Origin: Cantharellus purpuraceus
Lineage: Eukaryota > Basidiomycota > Agaricomycetes > Cantharellales > Hydnaceae
Assembly: GCA_025174535.1 (NCBI GenBank)
Contig: JALBUN010000010.1
Span: 1,488,001-1,552,000 of the forward strand
Direction of reading: 5' to 3'
Length of the DNA stretch: 64,000 bases
The translations under genes and the position numbers were made by a program. Of the stretch, positions 9,366-18,562 are shown one piece after another. Position 1 is the first letter of the stretch; each line of letters starts with the position of its first letter. The notes beneath the pieces were generated by a model. The model did not search any database and was not told where the DNA came from. It saw only the letters and a program-made list of their open reading frames with translations.

Positions 9366-9880
9366 TGTTATGACTATATTCATTAACGCCCAGATCCCCA
9401 TCTGATCCCCTCAGATCCCCGCGCATATGAAATCTATACTCCATTTGGAAACCACTACGTCTCCATTTTCCTGTCCAATTGTCACCGCTGATTCTGCCCA
9501 TCCATCTCCGGTTCCGATTGATGCATCAGCATCACCATGGGAACCCAGACATCCGTCCCCATCGGACTCGGACATACTCATGTAAGGCCGTTGGCCTTGG
9601 AGACCCATCACTGGAGTAATTATTATTAGATTTCAAATATGTATTTAAGTTGCCGACTGGGGACTCCATTCCCCAGTTTGAATATTGAATCACGCCTAGC
9701 TCCTAAGTCCGATCCTAACTCTGTAAGTTGTACTCCATCTCCGAAATCTCAGACACCAGTATTAGTGAGGGCGCAGCACATAAGCTGAAGCCAAGTCCGT
9801 TCCGACCCCCATGACGTACTCCGACTCCGACCCAACCTCTGACCCAATCTCCGACCCCCAATCGGACCCAGTGCGTAACA
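9366..9880 (+). mobile_element. Solo LTR-A, copy a
   Basis: 515 bp, TGTTATGAC...GCGTAACA, flanked by the exact 5-bp duplication ATGAG (9361-9365 and 9881-9885). Orientation is given relative to the Ty3-2 Gag-Pol. It is inserted in H gag; the empty site is visible in the second H copy near 54433. A solo LTR results from LTR-LTR recombination after a full insertion. Confidence 0.88.
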
Positions 9881-10214
9881 ATGAGCAATGAGATACCCAA
9901 TGGGTACCTCAAGATGTTCCCCATAACAGGGAACAATCAACACCATTGACCCTAGAAGGTCAAGGCATACCGGATCAATTGGACACAATTGATCCAATTG
10001 ACGGCATTACTCACATGGTGCAAGTAGCCATAGTTGATAATAGAAATACAGACCCAGAGAAGTCTGTACTCGCCAAGGTGGGCATTAAGGTATCACCTCC
10101 TGAGCAATATGCAGGAGGCACAGATCTCAAAGAGTTCAAGATCTTTGTATCAGGTATGCTACGATGGCTGAAGATGAATAATCTCCTAGGGTGTTATGCA
10201 CTAGGTCTGATTGG

Positions 10215-10312
10215 GGGTTGGAGATTGGGTTGGAGATTGGGTTGGAGATTGGGTTGGAGGTTGGATTGGAGGTTGGGTTGGAGGTTGGGTTGGAGGTTGG
10301 GTTGGAGTTGGA
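10215..10312 (+). repeat. 12-bp minisatellite GGTTGGAGRTTG inside LTR-A
   Basis: About eight tandem units of GGTTGGAGATTG or GGTTGGAGGTTG. Other LTR-A copies have one or two units at this place (for example 17959-17975 and 25376-25391). Because 12 is divisible by three the array is open in several frames and yields spurious ORFs. Confidence 0.85.
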
Positions 10313-10424
10313 GTGGGAATTGGGGTGCATCATGGGGGTCAGAACGGACTTGGCTTCAGCTTATGTGCTGCGCCCTCACTAATACCAGTGTCTGAGATTT
10401 TGGAGACAGAGTACGACTTAGATA

Positions 10425-11243
10425 TGTCAAGAATTTATTCAAGTAATACTACGATCTATTGGAGTAAGAAGGGAGAGTTTTATGATAAGGAAAAGTTGTG
10501 AAAAGTTTGGGGATTTTTTGATTAAGGGATGAGGAGGTGATTTTTGATTTTATTTTGTGAGCCATCCTTTCGTTCTACGAGGATGGCTACTGCTCAAAAA
10601 TGGAGGTATTATGATGATTTTCATTCGTCATAAACCTCAAGTCAAACGGGTAAAAACTCCTTTCTCTATAAAAAGTTTTTCCCCATGACATCACATATTA
10701 TCAGTATCCACATCATTTCTTTTATCATATGTTTCAATCTTACTAAAAGGCTTTTTTATCATGTGATTGCCAAATTGTATATTAGCTACAACTGTGTACG
10801 AGTATCTATGATCAGATTTACTATTCTTAATCCCTTCCAAGCTGCAAACAAACAGCTTGTGTCAACTTTCTGTTGTTCCTGGAATAACTCCTAAATGACC
10901 TATTCAATTTGAAATCTTTTGCATATCCCATTAGGATATTGCATCATATATTGCTATCTCAAATTACGAACGATTTGGATCATTACATCCATTTCTATTA
11001 AGCAAACACTTTTTCGAAGTGTTGCTATTCCCATTTCTGCTCAAATATTTTGCAGAAGTCCCAATTCTTAACCGAATATTTTGATATTTGGTAACATCAC
11101 TCTACTAAACAACACCTCTCTATCGACACGCATATATCTGCATCCTTGCAGTAACTGCTCCTCTATTCAAAATTTATTGCGCCACCATCTCTCACCTTCA
11201 TTCCACATTCATACACAACACCCCTCCACATCTTTTTCTAACA
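10425..11243 (+). mobile_element. Solo LTR-E
   Basis: 819 bp, TGTCAAGAAT...TTCTAACA, with exact TSD AGATA at 10420-10424 and 11244-11248, inserted into LTR-A copy b. It contains a TATA-like CTATAAAAAG (about 10668). It shares scattered similarity with LTR-D (CTGGAATAACTCC...TTTTGCATA...ATTGCA), so the two are related families. Confidence 0.85.
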
Positions 11244-11454
11244 AGATAGTTAGGATTGGACTTAGGAACTAGGTGTGATTCAATATTTGAACTGGGGAAT
11301 GAAGTCCCCAGTTGGGCAACTTAAATACATATTTGAAATCTAATAATAATTACTCTGGCGATGGGTCTCCGAGGCCGATGGCCTTACATGAGTATGTCCG
11401 AGTCCAATGGGGATGGATGTCCAGGTTCCTATGGTGATGCTGATGCATCAATCA

Positions 11455-12156
11455 TGTTGATTATGGGAGAAAGGGGTTAGGAGAGAGGGGAACATAGGAG
11501 GCTCAGGAGGTTGAGGGGGAGGTAGGAAAGCGAGGGGAAATGGTTAGGAGGGAAGAGGAGAAGCCCCTGTAAGCTCCACACCCATCAGATTATTCTCCTA
11601 TATTTCTTTTATATTTTATTTCGTCATTTTTTCCCCTATTGGCTCCACCCCAATTTCATTTTTATCACAAGTTTCTTTCCCATGATTCAAATGATTCAGG
11701 ACTTTTATCACATGTTTTTAGGACACATATCTTGTATAAAACATGCCTAGGTAGATATGAAATGGACCAGAGAATTTCCTCTCACTTGTTTCTGTTGTCT
11801 GTGTCTGAACTATTAGTTTCTGGAATAACTCCAGAACAAACTCGAATTTCGTCAAACCTTTGCATAATCTTCAAGAGTATTGCAACATCTATTCGAATCC
11901 CAGGTTGTGAAGCCTAAGCTCCACTGGTTGATTTTATGTTAAGCATTTACTCTCATTCGAGTCATCTGCTCCTGATCCCTGCTCAAATTGTCAATATCTA
12001 GATGAGGACTACACTAAATCTCATCAAACTTCGCATGAGGATACTCCCAAGATATATCTTCAATTCAACTATGCATACAACCAGTTCCCATCACTCCCTC
12101 TGTCACTATTTGAAATCTACTCTCCACACCCCCCCAGCAAGGCGAAATTTTCAACA
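11455..12156 (+). mobile_element. Solo LTR-D, copy 1
   Basis: 702 bp, TGTTGATTATG...TTTCAACA, exact TSD AATCA at 11450-11454 and 12157-12161, also inserted into LTR-A copy b. TATA-like TTGTATAAAACATG near 11734. A second copy with its own TSD is at 44197-44938. Confidence 0.88.
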
Positions 12157-12310
12157 AATCAGAACCGGAGACAGATGGGCGAGATCGGCGCTGACAATCA
12201 GACAGATAATTGGAGACATGATGGTTTCCAAATGGAGTATAGATTTCATGTGCATGGGAATCTGAGTGGATTGAACAGGGATCTGGGCGTTAATGAATAT
12301 AGTCATAACA

Positions 12311-12755
12311 GTATCTCTCCATTTAAGGCTGAGCCCCTGAGGCCTCATGTCCATGGATTGAATAGGTGAGACGGTTGGGTGCAGTCAGAGTTATACTGGG
12401 GGTCTGGAGACATATAAAAGGAGGGGCATGATTGAGGTCTTATCCTCAATGATGTCAAATCCTTTGGCAAACATGAGTGTGGCTGAGCTCAAGCAGTTGC
12501 TCCTGGCCTGACGGAAGGAAGAAGAAGAGGCAGAATGGAGATGGAAGGAGGAGGCGGAACAAAGATGGAAGGAGGAGGAGGAGGAGCGGAGATGGAAGGA
12601 GGAGCAGGGGGAGCAGAGATGGAAGGAGGAGGAGTGGAGACAGAAGGAGGAGGTGGAGGTGGAACGGAGAAGGAAGAAGCAAAGGCTGAGTGAGCACACA
12701 GGGTCAAGGAGCTTGCAGCTGCAATGGAGGCCATGAGGCTGAAGGAAGTGGAAGT
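12311..12755 (+). pseudogene. Start of the Ty3-2 antisense ORF (third copy)
   Basis: Directly follows LTR-A copy b. It includes the purine tract (on the minus strand), the conserved TATAAAAG (about 12413) and the N-terminus of the antisense ORF (MSVAELKQLLLA followed by Glu/Arg/Trp-Lys repeats). The sequence ends at about 12755, where it abuts Ty3-1 sequence running the other way. A TGA replaces a codon after LLLA. Confidence 0.7.
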
Positions 12756-14138
12756 TCTTTTGCAGGAGCCACTTGTCATATGATGAGTTGTATCTGATGA
12801 AATGTGTAAGGAGCTCCTGGACATGTCAGCCATTACAGGCCTTATGCCATTGTTCACCAATGATGGACTTGACCTCTTGAATTCCGGGAGTTGCGTGAAA
12901 TCAGTGTGTTCAAGAGATCTGAGAGGTTGTGAACTGAAGGAAGGGGGTGAAGAGGAGTAGAGCTCAAGGTGAGTGATGTTAAGGACAGGGTGGAGCCCAT
13001 ATGATGCAGGCATGTGAAGGCAATAGGTAGCCAGCCTTAATTTTTGTATGATATCAAATGGGCCATCATATTTCATTTGGAGCTTCTTACCTAGGCCTTT
13101 TTGAGCATGTAATAGACTGAGGGAACAGGGATTAATGAGAACACAATCGCCAATGTCAAATTCTTGAGCCAGATGACCAGTGTTGAAATTCTTGTGCTGA
13201 GTGACCTGTGCAAATTGCAGGGCTTCTCTAGCCTGAGATCAATAAGTAGCTAATTCACCTAAGAAATCTGTAGCTTTTGTACTTTCAACTTCATTGGCAG
13301 GGGACTTCATCAAATCAATGCGATCAACTGATCCAACTGGTTGCAGAGCTGGCAGGCTGGAAGGCTGATGGATGCCATGAGAGGATGAATGAATGTAGGA
13401 GGATGGAGTGCGTGGATGGTAGCCATACAGTAGAAATGCCAGTGCAAATCCAGTCATGGAGTGTGGGAGGTTGTTGTAGGATAGAGCAAATGGTGAGAGG
13501 AGAGCCACCCAGTTGTCATGCATCGGGCTTATGTAAGAATGTAGTGCAGTTTCAAGCATCTGGTTCAACACCTCAGTTTGACCATCTGCTTGAGGGTGAT
13601 AGGCTGTAGTTAAAGCTCTTCTAGTATTGATTTGCTTGCATATCTCTTTCCAGAAGGTGCTGGTCCATCTGGGATCTGTCAGATAATTTGTTTGGGAATT
13701 CCATATTTGGATAGCACATGTTCAAACAGTATCTGAGCAGTTCCCTCCTCATTAATAGTGCTTTGAGTAAGGATAAAGATGCCAAACTTTGTAAGTTTAT
13801 CCACTATCACCAGGATGGAATCGCACCCATTGCTCTCAGGTAATCTGTAATGAAATCCATGGTGATAACTTCAAAAGGATTTTCTGGAATAGATATGGGC
13901 TGCAACAGTCCAATAGGTGCATGTCACCTTGGTTTGGCTTTCTGGCAAATGTCACAGCTTACAACAAACTTCTTGACATCTCTACTCATTCTAGGCCAAT
14001 AGAAGGTAGAAGCCAGCTTGTTGTATGTTTTATGATAACCCACATGAGCTCCTTCAGTGATTTCATCATGAATTTCACTTAGAAGATTAGATTGCTCAGC
14101 CTTGGGTACACATAGCCTGTAGTTGCCATTCCAATCTT
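12756..14138 (-). pseudogene. Old Ty3-1 copy: integrase and chromodomain part
   Basis: Matches the reverse complement of intact Ty3-1 34955-36290. From right to left it encodes the HHCC zinc region (KTYNKLASTFYWPRMSRDV...CDICQKAKPR, 13924-14178), the integrase core and the C-terminal chromodomain region. It is broken by stops and small indels, and nearly every CpG of the intact element is TpG or CpA here. It is part of one old minus-strand Ty3-1 insertion whose other pieces are at 14139-17930, 25859-26742 and 39054-39688. Confidence 0.88.
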
Positions 14139-16790
14139 CAATTGTATCTCGGAATAACCCATGCCTACATGTTAGCAATTTTTCATCGCAACTAGTTACT
14201 ATACATCAAGGACAACTTCTGGGTCATGCTAGAAATCCTTCCAATTGGCTGGATCGGACTTCTAATTTGAACCAGACTCAATTAGAGACTTCTCTCTCTC
14301 ACACCAGACTCATAAAAGCTCTTGCTCAACAGAACTTTGAGTCTGGTGCAATACCTACTGTTGCCTCTCTTGAATCAGATGGAGAGGTGGTACAAGGACC
14401 TAAGGCTCAGGAAATTTCCCCTGAGGATGTTCCTGAAAACCAACTGTTGGATGAAATTGACTTCTTGCCAGAGCTCAATGACACCAATAGGAAGGCTCTC
14501 CAAGATACAGTTCTGGCACATAAAGATGCATTTGGTCTTGATGGCAGACTTGGCAATTATGATGCAAAAGTTGAAATCAATCTCAGGCCTGAGGCCAAAG
14601 AAATTTCACTACCTCCTTATAATGCCTCACCTGCCAAAAGGGAAGTCATTGACAAGCAAATGGATGCTTGGCTCAGTCTTGGAGTCATTGAACCATCCAA
14701 AAGTCCTTGGGGTTTTCCAGCACTTATAGCCTATTGTAATGGGAAACCAAGAATGTGTATAGACTATAGGAAACTCAATGAGATTGCTGTCCCGGATGAA
14801 TTTCCCTTGCCAAGACAAGATTCCATTTTGCAGGCACTCACTGGATCTTGTTGGTCATCCACCTTGGATGCATTAGCAGGTTTCACACAGCTGCAAATGT
14901 CAGACAGTGCCAAAGAAAAAACTGCATTCAGAACTCATAGAGGACTGTATCAGTTCAAATGGATGCCCTTTGGGTATCAGAATGGACCTGCAGTCTTTCA
15001 AAGAGTAATGCAAGGTGTCCTAGCACCTTTTCTATGGGTGTTTGCCCTGGTCTATATTGATGATATTGTCATATATTCCAAGACATTCAAAGAACACTTG
15101 AAGCATATTGTCAGGGTTCAAATAAGTCATATTCTATTTTTAGTATTTTCTCTTGACACCCCTATCAGCGCAGCCTGTCAGGGTGCGTCTCCCCTATTTC
15201 ATTGCCCCTATCACTTCCCCTATCTTTCCTCCCCTATCTTGGTTCTCCTATCCGTCTCCATCATTTAGTATAAAGACTCGCCTTGGTGCAGTGTGATCCC
15301 CTCAGCTTGATCTCTGAGGATATCCGCTGTACCAGGTAAGTCCCATGTATTTATCAGAAACAGCTGTATAGACTGAGGATATCCGCTGTACCAGCTGGCA
15401 TTATTTCTTATCGGCTCTCACTTATTGAGTATCTTGTTGTTGTGGCCTCGTCATCAGCGTCGCCCTCACACATATGGACAAAGTGTTTGGAGCTATAGAA
15501 AAGTCTGGAATCACCTTATCCCCTGCTAAGTGCCATTTGGCCTACCAGTCCTTGCTACTGTTAGGACAAAAGGTATCACAGTTGGGTCTATCAACTCACA
15601 AAGAGAAGATAGATGCTATACTGGAATTGGCAGAGCCAAAGAATGTGCATGACCTACAAATCTTCCTTGGAATGGTGGTATACTTCTCCTCATATATACC
15701 ATTCTATGCTTGGATTGTAGCTCCCTTGTTTGAACTGCTCAAAAAGAATTCAACTTGGGAATGGGGCAATACTCAACAAGAAGCCTTTGATTTGGCTAAA
15801 AATGCCCTTGTCAGTGCACCAGTCAGGGTGTATGCCATTCCTGGTCTTGGATATAGAGTCTACTCTGATGCATGTGACGTCAGAATTGCTGCTATACTTC
15901 AGCAGATTCAACCTCTCAAAATCAGAGATCTCAAAGGTACCAAAGGGTATGAGAAACTCAAATCAGCTTATGACAAAGGATTACCTGTACCACAGTTGGT
16001 GATTCCTGTGTTAAAAGATGAAACTCTCCCTAAGCCAGGTACTTGGGATAAAGACTTTGAAAACACTATGGTTTCAGTAGAACGAGTCATTGCTTACTGG
16101 TCTTGCACTTTGAAACCAGCTGAAAGGAATTACTCTCCTACGGAAAGAGAGGTGCTTGCATTACGAGATGGTCTTATCAAATTTCAACCCTACATTGAAG
16201 GGGAGAAAGTAGTAGCCATTACAGACCATGCAGCCCTCATCTGGAGTCGGACCTACCAAAATGTTGATTGGCAGTTATTAACTTGGGGAACAGTATTTGC
16301 TGCATACCCTGAATTAAAAATTGTACACCGAGTGGGATGGGTTCACTCCAATGTAGATCCTATTTCCAGACTCAGAAGGAATGTTCCGTATCAAGATGGG
16401 CCTTCTTCTGATGACTCCATTCCTACTATCCTGGACTCAGAACAGGATCTACTTGTGGATTTTTATTCTGATATCTCTCCTCACTTTGAAGCCAGAACTT
16501 TAATGTTAATGGCTGCATATGAAGAAGAGAACCAGAGAATTCCACTGAATGTGCATGCTTCTTCCATCCAAGCCAATACCAGCCTGGAAGAAGATTTCAC
16601 CATTCCATACATGACAGCCAAAAGCTATAATCTAGTCTCTAGCCTTGCTCAGGAAGAGATTCAGAAAATAGTTGATGCGTATGCCAAAGATCCTTACTTC
16701 AAGAGGGTCAGATCTGAATTATGACAGGAGTCTAATCGGATCAGTCTGAAGCATCCACTCCTTTTTGAAAATGAGGATGGATTGCTTTAT
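14139..16790 (+). pseudogene. Old Ty3-1 copy: inverted reverse transcriptase/RNase H segment
   Basis: Matches intact Ty3-1 32668-34950 on the plus strand, between two minus-strand parts of the same old copy. The RT site YIDDIVIY is at about 15055-15078 and the RNase H region (NYSPTEREVLALRDGL) near 16130. LTR-F copy 1 interrupts it just after YIDD. Long frames survive (381 and 416 codons), but with CpG-decay substitutions and a stop at 16721. The length without the LTR and its TSD (about 2285 bp) equals that of the intact segment (2283 bp). Confidence 0.9.
15109..15470 (+). mobile_element. Solo LTR-F, copy 1
   Basis: 362 bp, TGTCAGGGTTC...GCCCTCACA, exact TSD CATAT at 15104-15108 and 15471-15475. 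It contains a TATA-like AGTATAAAGACT (about 15270) and a direct repeat of GAGGATATCCGCTGTACCAG (about 15306 and 15377). Inserted in the RT domain of the old Ty3-1 copy. Confidence 0.88.
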
Positions 16791-16828
16791 CAGAAATCTT
16801 CAGGCCCATGATTGGAGTGAAGCACTTT

Positions 16829-17143
16829 TGTCAGGGTTCAAATGAGTCATATTCTATTTTTAGTATTTTCTCTTGATGCCCCTATCAGCACAGCCTGTCA
16901 GGGTGCGTCTCCCCTATTTCATTGCCCCTATCACTTCCCCTATCTTGGTTCTCCTATCCGTCTCCATCATTTAGTATAAAGACTCACCTTGGTGCAGTGT
17001 GATCCCCTCAGCTTGATCTCTGAGGATATCCGCTGTACCAGGTAAGTCCCATGTATTTATCAGAAACAGCTGTATAGACTGAGGATATCCGCTGTACCAG
17101 CTGGCATTATCTCTTATCGGCTCTCATCTATTGAGTATTTTGT
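16829..17143 (+). mobile_element. LTR-F copy 2, 3' end truncated
   Basis: Same family as copy 1, complete at the 5' end but lacking the last 30-odd bases and a 17-bp internal block. It follows 38 bp of minus-strand Ty3-1 sequence (16791-16828, matching 32613-32652 of the intact copy) and is followed directly by Ty3-1 position 32305, so about 300 bp of the host element were lost together with the LTR end. It lies at the right breakpoint of the inversion. Confidence 0.8.
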
Positions 17144-17930
17144 CTTATAAGCAAGATTGAGTACTGATCAGCAAAATCATTCCCAAGAATGACAGGGGTA
17201 GTCATGCCTTTGACCACATAAGCTTCAACTTCAATATGAACTGGTCCAGAGTCAGAGTCAAAGTAAATGCACACCGTAATGTATCCAGAAATTTTGGATG
17301 TGCCAGTAACTTGTATCAAGTTAATTTTCTGACCTGTTTTGATCTTAGGAGGATTCTCCATAAGGCAGAGAGCTTTCTGAGAGATAAGGGTTATGTCTGA
17401 ACCAGAATCAGCTACAAGGGTAGTTTGATTCTTTCCATATTCTCCCAGCCAAACATTTGTAGTGGTTGCAGAAGATCCAAGGAAGGCACAGCCTGCTGGT
17501 CTGGACATGAAATGCTTGAGTTTAATCAAGGAGTTTGGAGCCCAACTAGTAAGCTTAGAATTCCTTAGGAATGCAGCTATGTGTTTGGAATCTTTCATTA
17601 ACCTTCTCCTCTCTTGATGAGATTTAGGAGTGAATGTCTCAGAAAAAGAGTTTTCCAGAGACAAAGGCTCAGAAGATTTTTCTCTATTAGGTATGGATCC
17701 CCCCAGTTGGGACATACTTTCCAGCAAGCTCATGGCTGGTTTAGCAAGTTGACAATGTGCTTCTGTATCCTGAGCAGATTCCTGTTGATCTGATGAAGGT
17801 TCTTCAGGGATATTCTCAGTCACAACATTATTAACATGAGCATTGTCTGAACTTAAATCCACTTCTGATTCATGAAGTGATTCAAGGTACATATCCTCAT
17901 AGGCAAGGTCTGCATTAGCTTCTTCATTAG
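17144..17930 (-). pseudogene. Old Ty3-1 copy: C-terminal Gag and aspartic protease
   Basis: Open minus-strand frame of 262 codons matching intact Ty3-1 31525-32305. It includes the retroviral-type protease motif LVADSGSDITLIS (about 17390-17430) and the flap-to-C-terminal region VILGNDFADQYSI. It is interrupted at 17931 by the Ty3-2 insertion and resumes at 25859. Confidence 0.88.
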
Positions 17931-18446
17931 TGTTACGCACTAGGTCCAATTGGGGGTCGGAGATTGGGTTGGAGGTTTTGTCAGAGTCAGAGTATGTTGT
18001 GGGGGTTGGAACAGACTTGGCTTCAGCTTATGTGCTGCGCCTTCACTAATACCAGTGTCTGAGATTTTGGAGATGGAGTACAACTTAGAGAGTTAGGATC
18101 GGACTTAGGAACTAGGTGTGATTTGATATTCAAACTGGGGAATGAAGTCCCCAGTCGGGCAACTTAAATACATATTTGAAATCTAATAATAATTACTCCG
18201 GTGATGGGTTTCTGAGGCCGATGGCCTTACATGAGTATGTCTGAGTCTGACAGGGACGGATGTCCAGGTTCCTATGGTGATGCTGATGCATCAATCGGAA
18301 CTGGAGATGGATGGGTGGAATTGGCGGTGACAATTGGACAGGTAGATGGAGATGTGGCGGTTTCCAAATGGAGTATAGATTTCATATGCGCAGGGATCTG
18401 AGTGGATTGGACGGGGATCTGGGCATTAATGAATATGGTCATAACA
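17931..18446 (-). mobile_element. LTR-A copy c (3' LTR of Ty3-2)
   Basis: 516 bp. On the minus strand it is preceded by the purine-rich AAATGGAGAGATAC (18447-18460), a likely polypurine tract that is conserved at 51266-51279 and 12311-12324. LTR-A contains the block around CACTAATACCAGTGTCTGAG and a conserved CTGGGGAATGAAGTCCCCAG fold-back. Confidence 0.88.
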
Positions 18447-18547
18447 GTATCTCTCCATTTAAAGCCGAGCCCCTGAGGCCTCATGTCCGTGGATTGAATA
18501 GGTGAGATGGTTGGGCGCAGTCGGAGTTATACAGGGGTCTGGAGACA

Positions 18548-18555
18548 TATAAAAG
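18548..18555 (+). promoter_or_regulatory. TATA box of the Ty3-2 antisense ORF
   Basis: TATAAAAG lies 8-15 bp before the first in-frame ATG (18563) and 32-39 bp before the second (18587). The same box and surroundings are kept at about 12413 and at 51170-51177 (minus strand), always on the strand opposite to Gag-Pol, so it is a plausible dedicated promoter. Confidence 0.6.
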
Positions 18556-18562
18556 GAGGGGC

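Larger units (their letters stand above)
7841..10191 (+). pseudogene. H-element Gag, interrupted by a MITE and a solo LTR
   Basis: ATG at 7841 opens a 192-codon frame (MMIHSRVSCASS...), then TGA stops at about 8417 and 8647 sit in an otherwise continuous frame. The N-terminal half is Ser/Arg/Glu-rich with an Ala-rich helix (AAKMAAEAGHAATTM). MITE M2 (8774-9284) and LTR-A copy a (9366-9880) split it; the frame resumes at 9886 (IPDQLDTIDPIDGITHMVQVA, cut here by the next LTR). The second copy (53.3-55.2 kb) shows what follows: a retrotransposon Gag core (KGKAQEWFYRNV) and a CCHC knuckle. The stops are consistent with CGA or CAA to TGA/TAA transitions. Confidence 0.65.
10192..12310 (-). mobile_element. 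LTR-A copy b, interrupted by LTR-E and LTR-D
   Basis: Three segments (10192-10424, 11249-11454, 12162-12310) together form one LTR-A of about 590 bp. It enters H gag after CTAGGG and leads directly at 12311 into Ty3-2 3' internal sequence, so it is the 3' LTR of a minus-strand Ty3-2 copy whose body is lost. It is longer than other copies because of an expanded minisatellite at 10215-10312. Confidence 0.8.

Noticed and set aside
10136..10501. Several overlapping ORFs with WRLGWRLGW, VGDWVGDWVG or NPTSNPTSNP repeats
   Set aside because: They are frames of the 12-bp minisatellite within LTR-A; every frame and strand is open because the unit has no stop.
12455..13076. Arg-, Ser- and Leu-rich long ORFs on both strands around 12.5, 18.6 and 50.9 kb
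   Set aside because: They are shadow frames of the Glu/Lys-repeat part of the Ty3-2 antisense ORF; the purine-rich tract lacks stops in other frames.
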